A DNA stretch of 22,176 bases from CBDUZS01 sp965371785 (GTDB lineage Bacteria; Fermentibacterota; Fermentibacteria; Fermentibacterales; JCC-6): positions 1 through 22,176 of the forward strand of contig CBDUZS010000043.1 in the NCBI GenBank assembly GCA_965371785.1, read 5' to 3'. The notes under the pieces are model-generated. The model did no database searches. It was not told the origin of the DNA and worked only from the letters and a program-made list of their open reading frames with translations. Of the stretch, positions 1 through 8,265 are shown piece by piece. The stretch's first letter is position 1; each line of letters begins with the position of its first letter. Position numbers and translations under genes: made by a program.

Positions 1-499
1 TCTTTTCGAGATGTCTCATACTCCTGTCGAGGGAATGCCGGGCAGCGTCTCGCAATCCCACAGCCTCGACGACACCGTAGTATCCGGTGAGGACATCGAG
101 CATGATACCGAGCTCGACTCCCCTGTGATCGTATTCTGCAGCAGTCATTTCGTGTTGGCTGCCGGACATTCTCAGCCAGCTTGACCCACCGTTGGAAAGG
201 ATCTCCTGAGTAAGAGTAAGCGAACTGGAGTAAGATTCGTCATCGTAATCGCCCGTAGCCGCGGATGAGCTCCAGATGTGCCCCGCTGATGCTCTGAAAA
301 CCAGGCTTGGCCAGAGAAATGAGCGTGAGGAAAGTAATCCGGCATCCGCGGCTTCGAGGTTTGCAGCCGAGGTTCCCATGTCGGGAGAATGCTCGAGTGC
401 CAGGCTGACCCAACCCGAAAGATCGTATTCGATGCTGATGGGTTCGCCGGCGAAGGCCAGAGAAAGCAGGATCGTAAGAGGAATCAAGAATACTTTCAT
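1..499 (-). CDS. TolC-family outer-membrane efflux protein, N-terminal part (cut by window edge)
   Basis: The reading frame runs from an ATG at 499 off the left edge, giving 166 residues with no stop. AGGA of GGGAAGGAAACGG precedes the ATG at good spacing. The protein starts MKVFLIPLTILLSLAFAGEP, a clear Sec signal peptide with likely cleavage after AFA. Next come WVSLALEHSPDMGTSAANLE and a segment ending in SFLWPSLVFRASAG. This fits the first helical repeat of TolC-type proteins (L-x-x-A-L-x-x-(N/H)-(S/P)-x-(I/L/M), then R-x-x-(L)-x-P-x-L). Polar strands resembling an outer-membrane barrel hairpin follow. Such proteins form the outer-membrane channel of tripartite efflux or type I secretion systems. 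The partner pump genes, if linked, would lie left of the window. It is the last gene seen in the leftward cluster, 87 bp after the Yip1-like gene, so it may be read through or have its own promoter. The family is inferred from pattern only and the substrate is unknown. Confidence 0.75.
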   Translation of the reverse strand, partial: MKVFLIPLTILLSLAFAGEPISIEYDLSGWVSLALEHSPDMGTSAANLEAADAGLLSSRSFLWPSLVFRASAGHIWSSSAATGDYDDESYSSSLTLTQEILSNGGSSWLRMSGSQHEMTAAEYDHRGVELGIMLDVLTGYYGVVEAVGLRDAARHSLDRSMRHLEK

Positions 500-586
500 T
501 TCCGTTTCCTTCCCTGAGGGCTCAAGGCTTGCGTATGCTTGAAGAGCAGCTGGGTCAAAGACAGCCCGCTGCTGTATTTCATTCGT
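500..586. other. Intergenic gap with imperfect inverted repeat
   Basis: This is the only sizeable gap in the leftward cluster. AGCAGC-t-GGG at 545-554 can pair with CCCGCTGCT at 565-573, giving a 9-bp stem with one bulge and a 10-nt loop. On the minus strand it is not followed by a T-run, so it is not a classical intrinsic terminator. A minus-strand TTGACC at 553-558 could be a -35 element for the TolC-family gene, but the -10 candidate 17 bp downstream (TACGCA) is poor. Whether the element ends, attenuates or starts transcription cannot be decided from sequence. Confidence 0.25.
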
Positions 587-1342
587 TTATACGTTGCTCG
601 ATGCGGCAGCGAGTACCGGCATCGATATCAGCAGAATTCCACAGATGTAAACGAACCAGGTCATTCTGAGCCCGAAGGACGAAGGCCGTTCGAGTAATGC
701 GGACAGTCCCAGCCCCCACAAGGTGACGGAGATCACCGACGGGAGATCGAGATGACTCAGGAAGATGTAAGCGAAGACGTACAGCCTTGAAGGGTTCACC
801 AGTGACGTGTTCAAGAACGAAGCGGCACTCCAGGTGAAACCGGGAGGGGAGGACAGCACCATCGAGATAACAGCGAAAAACAGCGCTGCAATCACGTACG
901 CTCCCTGCGAGAGAGATGAACTCTTCAGATGCGTCCATAGATTGCCCTTGTAACCTGAAGCGTAGACGGCTCCCAGTGTGGCAAGACCACCGACCACCGC
1001 GTAGAAGAGCCTTTCGGCAAGACCGATGAAGGGAATCGAACTCCTTCTCCAGCGAATTTCCTCCAGTTCCGCGGCAAGCACGCTGTCTATTGCCGCGGGA
1101 GAGTACCCCTCGAGAGTGAGCTCTGAGGTCATCTCCGCTCTCCATTCCAGCTCGAGCTGATCCCAGCTGAACAACAACAGTGGGACGGAGCCGGCAAGCA
1201 CGATGACCGCCGCTGTGACCATTAGAGCGCCGAGTGTATTCCGGCCACTCTTCATCATGATGTAGGCTCGAGCAGGTTTCCAGAATTGCACGAATACCGC
1301 TGCCAGAGAGTATGGTTTCCACCCTGTGGAGTTCCCGCTCAT
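587..1342 (-). CDS. Yip1-like polytopic membrane protein
   Basis: The 251-residue protein has about five to six hydrophobic segments, near residues 35-58, 112-130, 146-163, 187-216 (possibly two) and 226-246. The layout begins with VQFWKPARAYIMMKS just before the first membrane segment. This pattern (a short amphipathic F-x-x-P-x-x-x-(F/Y)-x-x-(M/L) stretch, then four to five helices) resembles bacterial Yip1-domain proteins, whose function is not known. The loop between helices 1 and 2 is acidic and carries EWRAEMTSELTLEGYSPAAI. The ATG at 1342 overlaps the TGA of glgA as ATGA, which fixes the start and points to coupled translation. A longer frame over the same region (579-1391) is a shadow. 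Membrane location is secure, but the Yip1 assignment is moderate. A role tied to glycogen or export is not supported by sequence. Confidence 0.7.
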   Translation of the reverse strand: MSGNSTGWKPYSLAAVFVQFWKPARAYIMMKSGRNTLGALMVTAAVIVLAGSVPLLLFSWDQLELEWRAEMTSELTLEGYSPAAIDSVLAAELEEIRWRRSSIPFIGLAERLFYAVVGGLATLGAVYASGYKGNLWTHLKSSSLSQGAYVIAALFFAVISMVLSSPPGFTWSAASFLNTSLVNPSRLYVFAYIFLSHLDLPSVISVTLWGLGLSALLERPSSFGLRMTWFVYICGILLISMPVLAAASSNV

Positions 1343-2757
1343 CTTTCTCTCCTGGTTTCCATTGCCTGAAGGTAAACCTGTTCGTACTCACTGACGCGAT
1401 CAGACCAGGAATTGTTACAGCGCATACACCTTCGTCTTATCCACGCCCATCTGCGTCTGTCCCTGAACAGTCCGGCTGCTTCGGTAATCGACTTCAACAG
1501 AGCACCCGGTGTTTCCCCGTCGAAAAGGAAGCCGTTTCCGTCCTCACTTGCGGGAAACACTGTATCGGCAAGGCCTCCCGTTCTTCTGACAACGGGTACT
1601 GAGCCGTATCTCATGGCCATCATCTGAGCCAGCCCACAGGGTTCGAAACGGCTTGGCATCAGGTAGATGTCAGAACCGGCGAAAATTTTCCTGGCAAGGG
1701 AATCGTCGAATCCTATCGTTACGGATATCCTGCCGGGAAATCGATCATGCAGCTCCAGGAGCGCTGTCTCCTGATCTCTGTCTCCCGTACCCAGGACGGC
1801 CAGTGAAATCCCTGATTCAACAAGCTTTTCTGCAATGGGGAAGAGAAGATCGATGCCCTTCTGGGAACTGAGCCTTGATACGATTCCTGCAAGAGGAGCC
1901 GTGTCTGGCTCGATAAGACCGAGTTCAGCGCAAAGGCTCTTTCTGCAGAGCTTCTTGCCGAAGGATGAGCTTTCACTGTAGTTCATTGCGAGTACGCTGT
2001 CGGTCGAGGGGTCCCAGAGTGAGCAATCGATTCCGTTCAGTATACCGGTGAGCCGGTCTGAGGCATTCTCGAGAATGTCATTCATACCCTCACCATTCTC
2101 AGACGTAAGGATCTCCCGCGCATAGGTGGGACTGACCGTAGTGAGCCTGTCTGAGAAGAGGATTCCTGCCTTCATGAAGCTGAAATCCCCCCAGAACTCC
2201 AGCCCGTCGGGGGTGAGCAGGGACTCGGGAAGACCTGTGAGAACGAACTGCTCGGAAGGAAAGTTACCCTGGAAAGCAAGGTTGTGTATCGTGAAAACGG
2301 TTGCGGGACCGGAATCCTGCAGGTACAGGGGAACCAGCCCGGTGTGCCAGTCATGGCAGTGGAGGATGTCGGGCTTGAACCGGAACTGCTCGACTGCGGC
2401 GGCAACCGCTCTGCTGAAAAAGGAAAAACGAGATGCGTTGTCAGGGTAGTCTCCGCCTTCTCGAGGACCGTAGAGACCGCCTCTGTCGAAGTAAAGATCC
2501 TTACTGATCATGTAAACGGGACAGCCGGTATCGGGGTGAAGGATCCGTCCAATCCCGAATTCCTCTCCCAGGGATGTCTCAACCGGGGGAAGCCAGTCAA
2601 CTCCCGTCAGGTTTTCGAGCGATCGGTAGTACGGGATTATCAGTGAGACCTGATGGCCGGATTTTTCCAGAGCTGCCGGAAGTGAGCAGAGCACATCCGC
2701 AAGCCCTCCTGTTCTGGCAAAGGGATAGACCTCGGAGGCGGCGTGTGCAATTCTCAA
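1339..2757 (-). CDS. glgA: Glycogen (starch) synthase, ADP-glucose-dependent, GT5 family
   Basis: The enzyme transfers glucose from ADP-glucose (or a related NDP-glucose) to the growing alpha-1,4-glucan in the cytoplasm. I start it at TTG 2757, not at the longer open frame from 2838. That TTG overlaps the TGA of the DedA-family gene as TTGA, GGAGG lies upstream, and the product then begins MRIAHAASEVYPFARTGGLA, in register with known GlgA proteins. The length is 472 residues, normal for the family. The GT-B acceptor half carries the family pattern ILHCHDWHTGLVP. The donor half has PSRFEPCGLAQMMAMRYGSV near 368-387 and the second glycine loop RRTGGLADT near 391-399; Glu372 is the usual catalytic-site acid. 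The first loop, normally K-x-G-G-L, has Arg15 in place of Lys. No glgB, glgC or glgP is visible in the window. The identity is certain; activity with the altered loop is inferred. Confidence 0.95.
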   Translation of the reverse strand: MRIAHAASEVYPFARTGGLADVLCSLPAALEKSGHQVSLIIPYYRSLENLTGVDWLPPVETSLGEEFGIGRILHPDTGCPVYMISKDLYFDRGGLYGPREGGDYPDNASRFSFFSRAVAAAVEQFRFKPDILHCHDWHTGLVPLYLQDSGPATVFTIHNLAFQGNFPSEQFVLTGLPESLLTPDGLEFWGDFSFMKAGILFSDRLTTVSPTYAREILTSENGEGMNDILENASDRLTGILNGIDCSLWDPSTDSVLAMNYSESSSFGKKLCRKSLCAELGLIEPDTAPLAGIVSRLSSQKGIDLLFPIAEKLVESGISLAVLGTGDRDQETALLELHDRFPGRISVTIGFDDSLARKIFAGSDIYLMPSRFEPCGLAQMMAMRYGSVPVVRRTGGLADTVFPASEDGNGFLFDGETPGALLKSITEAAGLFRDRRRWAWIRRRCMRCNNSWSDRVSEYEQVYLQAMETRRER

Positions 2758-3371
2758 GTGCTCTTCTTCCTCCCTCTTCCGAAAAGCTTGAGCCCAATAT
2801 ACAAAAGAACGGCGCACCCCAGGACAATCCAGACCCATTTCCCATATAACGACATGAATGCCTGTACGTTATGGATGTTATCCCCCAGGAACATGCTCAC
2901 GATAGAGAGTATCCCGTACCAGACCAGAGCACTCACACCGGCAGCCGTCATGGCACGGGCGAAGTTCATTCCACTGCTTCCGGCGACCAGGACCAGAAGG
3001 GATCTGATACCGGGTATGAAGCGGCTGCTCATGAGAATCATCGAACCGTGTTTCCTGAAGAGCTCTTCCGCTCGATCGACCCGTCCGGAATTCAGTTTCC
3101 GAAAGAAGTAGCTTCCCTTCAGAGAGGAACTCGACGATCTGCCCAGGCGAAGGAGAACGGCTGTGCCGATCAGGCAGCCGGTGAAGCCGGTCAGCACCAC
3201 CCATACGAGAGAGAATCCGCCAATCCTGGCCCAGCTGCTCACTACTACGAAGAGGACGTCTCCGGGAAAAGGCGGGAATATGGTCTCAACGAATGCAATA
3301 CCTGCGAGCAGCGGACCCGTCCAGATTCCAGGTGAATTATGTTCGAGAAACAGGAGGATATCTTCGAGCAA
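2754..3371 (-). CDS. DedA/VTT-family (SNARE-associated) membrane protein
   Basis: The 205-residue inner-membrane protein has the two family signatures. E29-TIFPPFPGD lies in the first re-entrant helix region, and RFIPGIRSLLVLVAGSSGM at about 117-135 is the conserved F-x-R-(F/Y)-x-P-G-x-R segment. Hydrophobic spans lie near 17-45, 52-75, 120-165 and 178-197, followed by a basic tail GRGRKKST. DedA proteins are linked to polyprenyl-phosphate or phospholipid transport and membrane homeostasis; the substrate here is unknown. The start is TTG at 3371, two bases after the ispDF stop (TAG-AC-TTG), with only a weak purine stretch upstream. No in-frame ATG exists before the conserved part. The stop overlaps the glgA start. 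Family confidence is high; the start is moderate. Confidence 0.88.
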   Translation of the reverse strand: MLEDILLFLEHNSPGIWTGPLLAGIAFVETIFPPFPGDVLFVVVSSWARIGGFSLVWVVLTGFTGCLIGTAVLLRLGRSSSSSLKGSYFFRKLNSGRVDRAEELFRKHGSMILMSSRFIPGIRSLLVLVAGSSGMNFARAMTAAGVSALVWYGILSIVSMFLGDNIHNVQAFMSLYGKWVWIVLGCAVLLYIGLKLFGRGRKKST

Positions 3372-3373
3372 GT

Positions 3374-4519
3374 CTACATTCTTTCGAGTACGATGAGAGC
3401 GCTGCAGGCAAGACCACGACCCCGGCCGATGTCTCCGAGAGTATTCGTCGTCGTTCCCTTCACCCAGACCGCTTCCGGTTCTATTTCGAGAATCGCCGCA
3501 ATCCGCTGGATCATCGGTATCCTGTGAAAGGAGACCTTTGGTCTTTCCCCGACGAGCGTGACATCGACCTGTTTGACAGAGAATCCCTCTTCAATGGCCA
3601 TTCCGGCAACCCTTCGGAGAAGCTCACCACTGTCCGCATCCTTCCAGCACTCATCCCCTGGCGGAAAGAGGGTGCCGATGTCACCAATCCGGGCGGCCGA
3701 CAGGATACCGTCGGCAATGGCATGCAGAACCACATCACCATCCGAATGTCCAAGCAGTCCGCCCTCTTCTGCCAGTCTGCATCCCGCAACGATGAGAGGG
3801 CGGTCGTCCCTGAAAGGATGGAAGTCGAGACCGAATCCTATTCTCGAATCACTGGGTTTGTCCTTGCCGGCAATCGACTCGAGTATCCTCATGTCGTCCG
3901 GAACGGTCAGTTTCACGTTGTCGAGGTCGCCTGGAACCGGTGTGATCCTGTATCCCGCTTCTTCCATTGCCGATGCCTCGTCAGTTACGGAATCTGAGGT
4001 TTCGAGTACTTCCAGCAGGAGATCCTTTACGAAACCCTGCGGTGTCTGGGTAAGCCATAGATCCTCTCTCGAAACGGTCTCTCCCGGAGATATCCCGTCG
4101 TCGGAAATACGTCTCACCGTATCTCGAACTGGAAGAACTGGAATGGCTCCCGTCTCGCCAGAGTTATCCATGACCCGTCTTATGAGCGCGGAGCTGACGA
4201 GCGGCCTTGCACCGTCATGAACCAGGACATGAGTGACGTTCCCGAGTTCAGCGATTCCTTTCATGACGGAATCCTGTCTTCGATCCCCGCCCGCCGTCGT
4301 GAGGGCACCGGGGTTGGGAATCCACCATTTTCGCCAGCCGTCATCCGGAGGAAGTACGACTACTACTGAGCTAATCCCGGGCTCGTTCAGGAAGGCTTCA
4401 ATACTCCAGTCGAGTACCGGTCTGCCTCTGAGGAGACGGAACTGCTTGGGCACGTTTCCCCCGAAGCGGCTTCCGCTGCCGGCAGCAACTATCACCACAC
4501 CCCACACATCTTCTGTCAT
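3374..4519 (-). CDS. ispDF: Bifunctional IspD/IspF of the MEP isoprenoid pathway
   Basis: This 381-residue fusion carries the third and fifth steps of the non-mevalonate pathway: CTP addition to methylerythritol phosphate, and cyclisation to MEcPP. The IspD part (about 5-215) has AAGSGSRFGGNVPKQF with Arg18 and Lys25, the HDGARPLV loop at 101-108, TQTPQGF at 157-163 and NVKLTVPDD at 201-209. The IspF part (about 226-380) begins RIGFGLDFHPF with metal ligands Asp232 and His234, then GHSDGDVVLHAI with His266, GDIGTLFPPGD at 279-289 and the C-terminal KGTTTNTLGDIGRGRG. In E. coli IspF this last motif has Glu after TTT; here it is Asn. IspDF fusions are known in several lineages. The ATG at 4519 overlaps the TGA of the PIN-TRAM gene as ATGA. 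Order after radA and the YacL-like gene matches the radA-yacL-ispD-ispF order of Bacillus-type genomes. Confidence 0.96.
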   Translation of the reverse strand: MTEDVWGVVIVAAGSGSRFGGNVPKQFRLLRGRPVLDWSIEAFLNEPGISSVVVVLPPDDGWRKWWIPNPGALTTAGGDRRQDSVMKGIAELGNVTHVLVHDGARPLVSSALIRRVMDNSGETGAIPVLPVRDTVRRISDDGISPGETVSREDLWLTQTPQGFVKDLLLEVLETSDSVTDEASAMEEAGYRITPVPGDLDNVKLTVPDDMRILESIAGKDKPSDSRIGFGLDFHPFRDDRPLIVAGCRLAEEGGLLGHSDGDVVLHAIADGILSAARIGDIGTLFPPGDECWKDADSGELLRRVAGMAIEEGFSVKQVDVTLVGERPKVSFHRIPMIQRIAAILEIEPEAVWVKGTTTNTLGDIGRGRGLACSALIVLERM

Positions 4520-5526
4520 ACAGCATCCTGGGAATCGCCACCGGTGTTATCTCTGGCAATCCGTGCAAAGACCATCGTACCGCCGGAAGCCCTGAAGGTG
4601 GTGTGGGCCGTTGCCTTGATATCCCTGCCTATCAGGGAATCACCTTCTTCGACAACTATCATCGTGCCGTCATTGAGGTATCCGACTCCCTGCCCTGGAT
4701 TCCTGCCCTTCCGAACAAGCTTGAACTGGAGAGTCTCCCCCGGGAGAACGACCTGCCTGGCAGCAGGACCGACCTCCTGCAGGCGGATTACTCTGTTGCC
4801 TTCCCTTTCGACTGCGTCGAGCATTCTCGTATCGTTGCTCAGAACCGTAGCCTTCTCCTTTTTCAGCCAGTCCAGTATCCGGTACATTTCACGGTCACCC
4901 TCGCCGAAGTCGAGATACTCGATTCCACCGGAATCACTTGCAGCTTCCTCCAGGAGTTCGAGTACTTCGGAACCTCTCCTTGCCCTTCCTCGTTTGACCA
5001 TGTCCTTCGATCTGGCAAGACTTTCCAGCACAGGTCTTACGGATGACGGGAGGATGAACGGACCGGTAAGAATACCAGCCTGGACCATATCCGCTACTCT
5101 TCCATCGATAACAGCAGTCAGGTCGACAAGTACCGGTGTGGACGATACTGCCTCCATCTCCTCAGCCCTCTTGAGAAGACCCAGCTTTCTTCCCTTCACG
5201 TAAGCCACATGGGCCATGACGTACCCGAGAGCAATCGGGATCATTATCAGCGGGTCCGCACCCCCGCTCGACGATGCGAGGTTCAGATTGCCGAGTCTGA
5301 GGATCAGAATCAGCAGCAGGCCGAGAACAAGCCCTGCTGCCGAGCCAACCACGATGTAGACCAGCTCGTTTGCGGGGAGCCTGGTGAACGTCCATTCGAG
5401 CAGAATGGCAACAATCCCGATTCCGAGACCGAGAAAGCCCATCCATAAACCATCGAACGCAAGGGTTCCGACCAGGCCGAGAGCCAGGAGAAACAAAAGA
5501 CGTGTTTCCCAGCCAGCAGTCTTCAT
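4516..5526 (-). CDS. PIN-TRAM domain membrane protein, YacL family
   Basis: The 336-residue protein has four hydrophobic helices (about 9-26, 29-46, 57-77 and 91-110). A PIN nuclease domain (about 131-250) follows, then a TRAM RNA-binding domain (about 260-325). PIN acidic residues visible are Asp135 and Asp141 in VLVDLTAVIDGRVADM, Glu168 and Asp232 in SNDTRM. The basic stretch MVKRGRARRGSEVLELL is typical of the YacL group. The TRAM part contains LPGETLQFKL, then GQGVGYLNDGTMIVVEEGD, very close to YacL-type proteins. A membrane-anchored RNase is the likely role, but substrates of this family are not well defined. The ATG at 5526 overlaps the radA stop, and its own stop overlaps the ispDF start, so all three genes are coupled. 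The family call is firm. Confidence 0.92.
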   Translation of the reverse strand: MKTAGWETRLLFLLALGLVGTLAFDGLWMGFLGLGIGIVAILLEWTFTRLPANELVYIVVGSAAGLVLGLLLILILRLGNLNLASSSGGADPLIMIPIALGYVMAHVAYVKGRKLGLLKRAEEMEAVSSTPVLVDLTAVIDGRVADMVQAGILTGPFILPSSVRPVLESLARSKDMVKRGRARRGSEVLELLEEAASDSGGIEYLDFGEGDREMYRILDWLKKEKATVLSNDTRMLDAVEREGNRVIRLQEVGPAARQVVLPGETLQFKLVRKGRNPGQGVGYLNDGTMIVVEEGDSLIGRDIKATAHTTFRASGGTMVFARIARDNTGGDSQDAV

Positions 5527-6908
5527 ACCCAGTTACCTCCTTCGTGAACTTCTTCCAGAAGATGCTCGAGTGCACTGCTTACGCCGGAATAACCCCGTGC
5601 TCCCTTGTCCCGACAGGACTCTGCATCCTCTGCGGAACCGGCAAGAGTATTGAATCCAAGGCGCAACACTTCACTGAGCCTCCTGTTGAATCGAGCAACG
5701 GGTCGGAGCTCACCTCCGAGTCCGACCTCACCACATAAAGCAATACCACGTCTGACCGGTCTGTCCAGCCTGCTGGATGCGACGGCAACACAGATGCCGA
5801 GATCCGCTCCAGGATCGCAGAGACTGGTACCTCCCGCGACGTTAACGTAAACGTCCTGACTCCCGAGATCCATTCCGCAGCGCTTTTCCAGGACTGCAAG
5901 AAGCATCGGGAGCCGTTTTGAATCGAAACCGTTGACACTTCGCTGGGGATAACCATACCTCGTGTGGCTTGTGAGAGCCTGTATCTCAACGAGGAATGGA
6001 CGAGATCCCTCCATCACCGCAACCACAACCGTACCCGGAAGTGCCGCTCCTTCCCGTCGCAGGAAGAAGCTCGAAGCATCACTAACACATTGAAGGCCTT
6101 GTGCGGTCATTTCGAAAATGCCCAGCTCGTTCGTGGATCCGAACCTGTTCTTTGCGGCGCGGAGAAGACGGTAGGAATGCGAACCGTCACCCTCGAAGTA
6201 GATCACCGCATCCACCAGGTGTTCCAGAACCTTCGGTCCTGCAAGCGAGCCGCCTTTGGTCACATGACCGACAATGAAGCTGGTAATACCCCTGGGTTTT
6301 GTGAGTGCAAGAAGGTTGGCGGCACAATGCCTTACCTGGGAGACCGATCCCGGAGAACTGGTGAGATCGGGAGAGTAGATCGACTGTATGGAGTCAACGA
6401 TGAGGACAGGATAATCGTTGCTCGACAGCTCTCTCTCTATCGCATCAAGGCTGGTCGCAGAAAGAAGAACGAGATCCGGTCCGGGAGTACCGGTCCTTCT
6501 CGCTCTGTCGGCCACCTGACCCGGAGACTCTTCCCCGGATACGTAAAGAACCTTCCTCGAATCGGATGAAATCGCCATAGCCAGCTGAAGCATGAGAGTG
6601 CTCTTGCCGATCCCCGGCTCCCCGCCTATCAGGTTCATCGAGCCGGGGAATATGCCGCCGCCCAGCACCCTGTCCAGTTCATCGATACCGGTGGACAGCC
6701 TTTCTGCCTCCTCTTCCCCTACATCGGCGAGAATTCGAGGCTTGCAGTCACCTGTTACCATCAGACCCGACGTGGAAGATTTCTCCAGGGTCTCCTCCAC
6801 AAGGGTGTTCCATTCGGAACAGTGAGGACATTTCCCACTCCATGCGGGCGATGTGCCGCCACACTCGTTGCAGACGAAGACCGTCTTCCTCCGTTTAGCC
6901 CTGGTCAT
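5523..6908 (-). CDS. radA: DNA repair/recombination ATPase RadA (Sms)
   Basis: The 461-residue protein shows full RadA architecture. A C4 zinc finger has Cys13, Cys16, Cys27 and Cys30. A RecA-like core has Walker A GGEPGIGKST at 95-104 and Walker B VLIVDSIQSIY near 168-178. The RadA-specific KNRFG sits at 253-257, and a C-terminal Lon-protease-like domain begins near 290. RadA is a DnaB-like hexameric helicase that helps branch migration and strand exchange in recombination repair. The ATG at 6908 lies inside the end of dnaB, overlapping it by 14 bp in another frame. Its stop overlaps the PIN-TRAM gene start. In Bacillus-type genomes disA commonly lies between radA and yacL; it is absent here. 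Length and motifs are complete. Confidence 0.97.
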   Translation of the reverse strand: MTRAKRRKTVFVCNECGGTSPAWSGKCPHCSEWNTLVEETLEKSSTSGLMVTGDCKPRILADVGEEEAERLSTGIDELDRVLGGGIFPGSMNLIGGEPGIGKSTLMLQLAMAISSDSRKVLYVSGEESPGQVADRARRTGTPGPDLVLLSATSLDAIERELSSNDYPVLIVDSIQSIYSPDLTSSPGSVSQVRHCAANLLALTKPRGITSFIVGHVTKGGSLAGPKVLEHLVDAVIYFEGDGSHSYRLLRAAKNRFGSTNELGIFEMTAQGLQCVSDASSFFLRREGAALPGTVVVAVMEGSRPFLVEIQALTSHTRYGYPQRSVNGFDSKRLPMLLAVLEKRCGMDLGSQDVYVNVAGGTSLCDPGADLGICVAVASSRLDRPVRRGIALCGEVGLGGELRPVARFNRRLSEVLRLGFNTLAGSAEDAESCRDKGARGYSGVSSALEHLLEEVHEGGNWV

Positions 6909-8265
6909 TGTATTCGTACTGATTGGGCTGCCTGGGGAAGAACCTGGTAATTGCCGTGTCGAAAACGAGATCGATATCTCCGCGCGGACCGTTTCTCTGC
7001 TTGCCGATCTTCAGGAGCACGTCTCTGAAGTAACCCGACATTCCCATTGAGGGTTCATCATCGGAGTCGGACTTCATGTCGTGCAGGAAGAGCACTACAT
7101 CGGCATCCTGTTCGATGGCTCCGCTTTCCCTGAGATCACTCAACCTGGGAGGTCCTTCATGCCTGGTCGCCTGACGGCTCAGCTGCGAAAGCGCGACGAC
7201 CGGGATCCTTATCTCCTTGGCAAGAGCCTTCAGGTCACCGGAGATCCTTGCCATCTCCTGCTGTCTGTTCTCTATACCCTTTTCACCTCTCATCAGCTGG
7301 ATGTAGTCGACGAACACGATTGCGATCTTCTCCCGTTTGCCCAGGTGACGGACTTTCGCTCTGAGTTCCATGGAGCTGATCCCCGCGCTGTCGTCGATGA
7401 AGATGGGCAACCTGGAAAGCCTGTCGGCGGAATCCGTCAGTTCCTTCCAGTGACTTGGAGCCAGAGTACCCTCGACAATCGGTTTGGTTCCGATGCCCGC
7501 ATTCGCACAGAGCATTCTCTGAGTGAGCTGCTCCGAAGACATCTCCAGACTGAAGAAAGCGATTGCGCCCTGATCCAGTTTTGCGATGTGCTCGGCAATG
7601 TTCAGGGCCAGGCTGGTCTTCCCGATGCTGGGTCTTGCAGCAAGGATGATCAGTTCTCCCGAATGGAATCCGGTTGTCATCCTGTCGAGCTCATCGAATC
7701 CTGTGGAAAGCCCCGTTACGAACCCCTTCGCATTACGGAGCTTCTCGAGCGCTTCCATTCCGCTTCCCACGAGTTCGGAGATCGGTGTGAAGTCCTTAGA
7801 TGTGAGATTCCCGCAGATTCCGAAGATCTTCTTCTCGGCTTCATCGAGAATCATCCCGGCCTGGCCGGTTCCCTCGAGGACGTCACGGATGTTCTGCTGA
7901 CTCGCCGTGAGAAGCTGCCTTAGTAGAGACTTGTCCTTGATAATTCTGATGTGCTGCACCGCGCTGGAGAGCACCGGGATGCAGTCCGTCAGGGATGCGA
8001 CGTAGTCGAGTCCGCCGGATTCCTCGAGCCACTTCTTCCGTTCAAGCTCCTCGCTGACGGTTACGATATCGATTATCTCATTTCGAGAATCCAGATCTCT
8101 TGCAGCCTGGTAGATTCGTCTGTGCTTCCTGTCGAAGAAATCTTCAGCCACCAGCTGGGTAAAAGCTTCCAGAGCAATCTCGGAGTCGAGAAGGACTCCT
8201 CCAAGAGCGCTTCTTTCAGCGTCGAGATTCGACGGAGGACGGAAACCTTTCTCAGCATCCGTCAT
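6895..8265 (-). CDS. dnaB: Replicative DNA helicase DnaB
   Basis: The enzyme unwinds DNA at the replication fork as a hexamer. The open frame extends upstream to 8586, but that extension reads through the glycosylase gene in another frame. The real start is ATG 8265, which overlaps the upstream TGA as ATGA and gives MTDAEKGFRPPSNLDAERSA, a normal DnaB N-terminus. The length is then 456 residues. The N-terminal helical domain (about 12-115) includes SALGGVLLD and the FFDRKHRRIY segment. The RecA-type C-terminal domain (about 182-445) has Walker A ARPSIGKTS at 210-218, FFSLEMSSEQL at 237-247, Walker B IAIVFVDYIQLM at 314-325, ALSQLSRQ at 358-365 and LSDLRESGAIEQDAD at 375-389. No intein or insertion is seen. 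It is one of two DnaB-type ATPases here, the other being the adjoining radA. Confidence 0.97.
   Translation of the reverse strand: MTDAEKGFRPPSNLDAERSALGGVLLDSEIALEAFTQLVAEDFFDRKHRRIYQAARDLDSRNEIIDIVTVSEELERKKWLEESGGLDYVASLTDCIPVLSSAVQHIRIIKDKSLLRQLLTASQQNIRDVLEGTGQAGMILDEAEKKIFGICGNLTSKDFTPISELVGSGMEALEKLRNAKGFVTGLSTGFDELDRMTTGFHSGELIILAARPSIGKTSLALNIAEHIAKLDQGAIAFFSLEMSSEQLTQRMLCANAGIGTKPIVEGTLAPSHWKELTDSADRLSRLPIFIDDSAGISSMELRAKVRHLGKREKIAIVFVDYIQLMRGEKGIENRQQEMARISGDLKALAKEIRIPVVALSQLSRQATRHEGPPRLSDLRESGAIEQDADVVLFLHDMKSDSDDEPSMGMSGYFRDVLLKIGKQRNGPRGDIDLVFDTAITRFFPRQPNQYEYNDQG

Noticed and set aside
579..1391. 270-codon minus-strand frame over the Yip1-like gene
   Set aside because: It has Arg/Ser-rich composition with no motif and overlaps the hydrophobic frame that is coupled to glgA; it is a shadow.
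2758..2838. N-terminal extension of the GlgA open frame
   Set aside because: It overlaps the DedA-family coding end; the family N-terminus begins at the TTG in the TTGA overlap.
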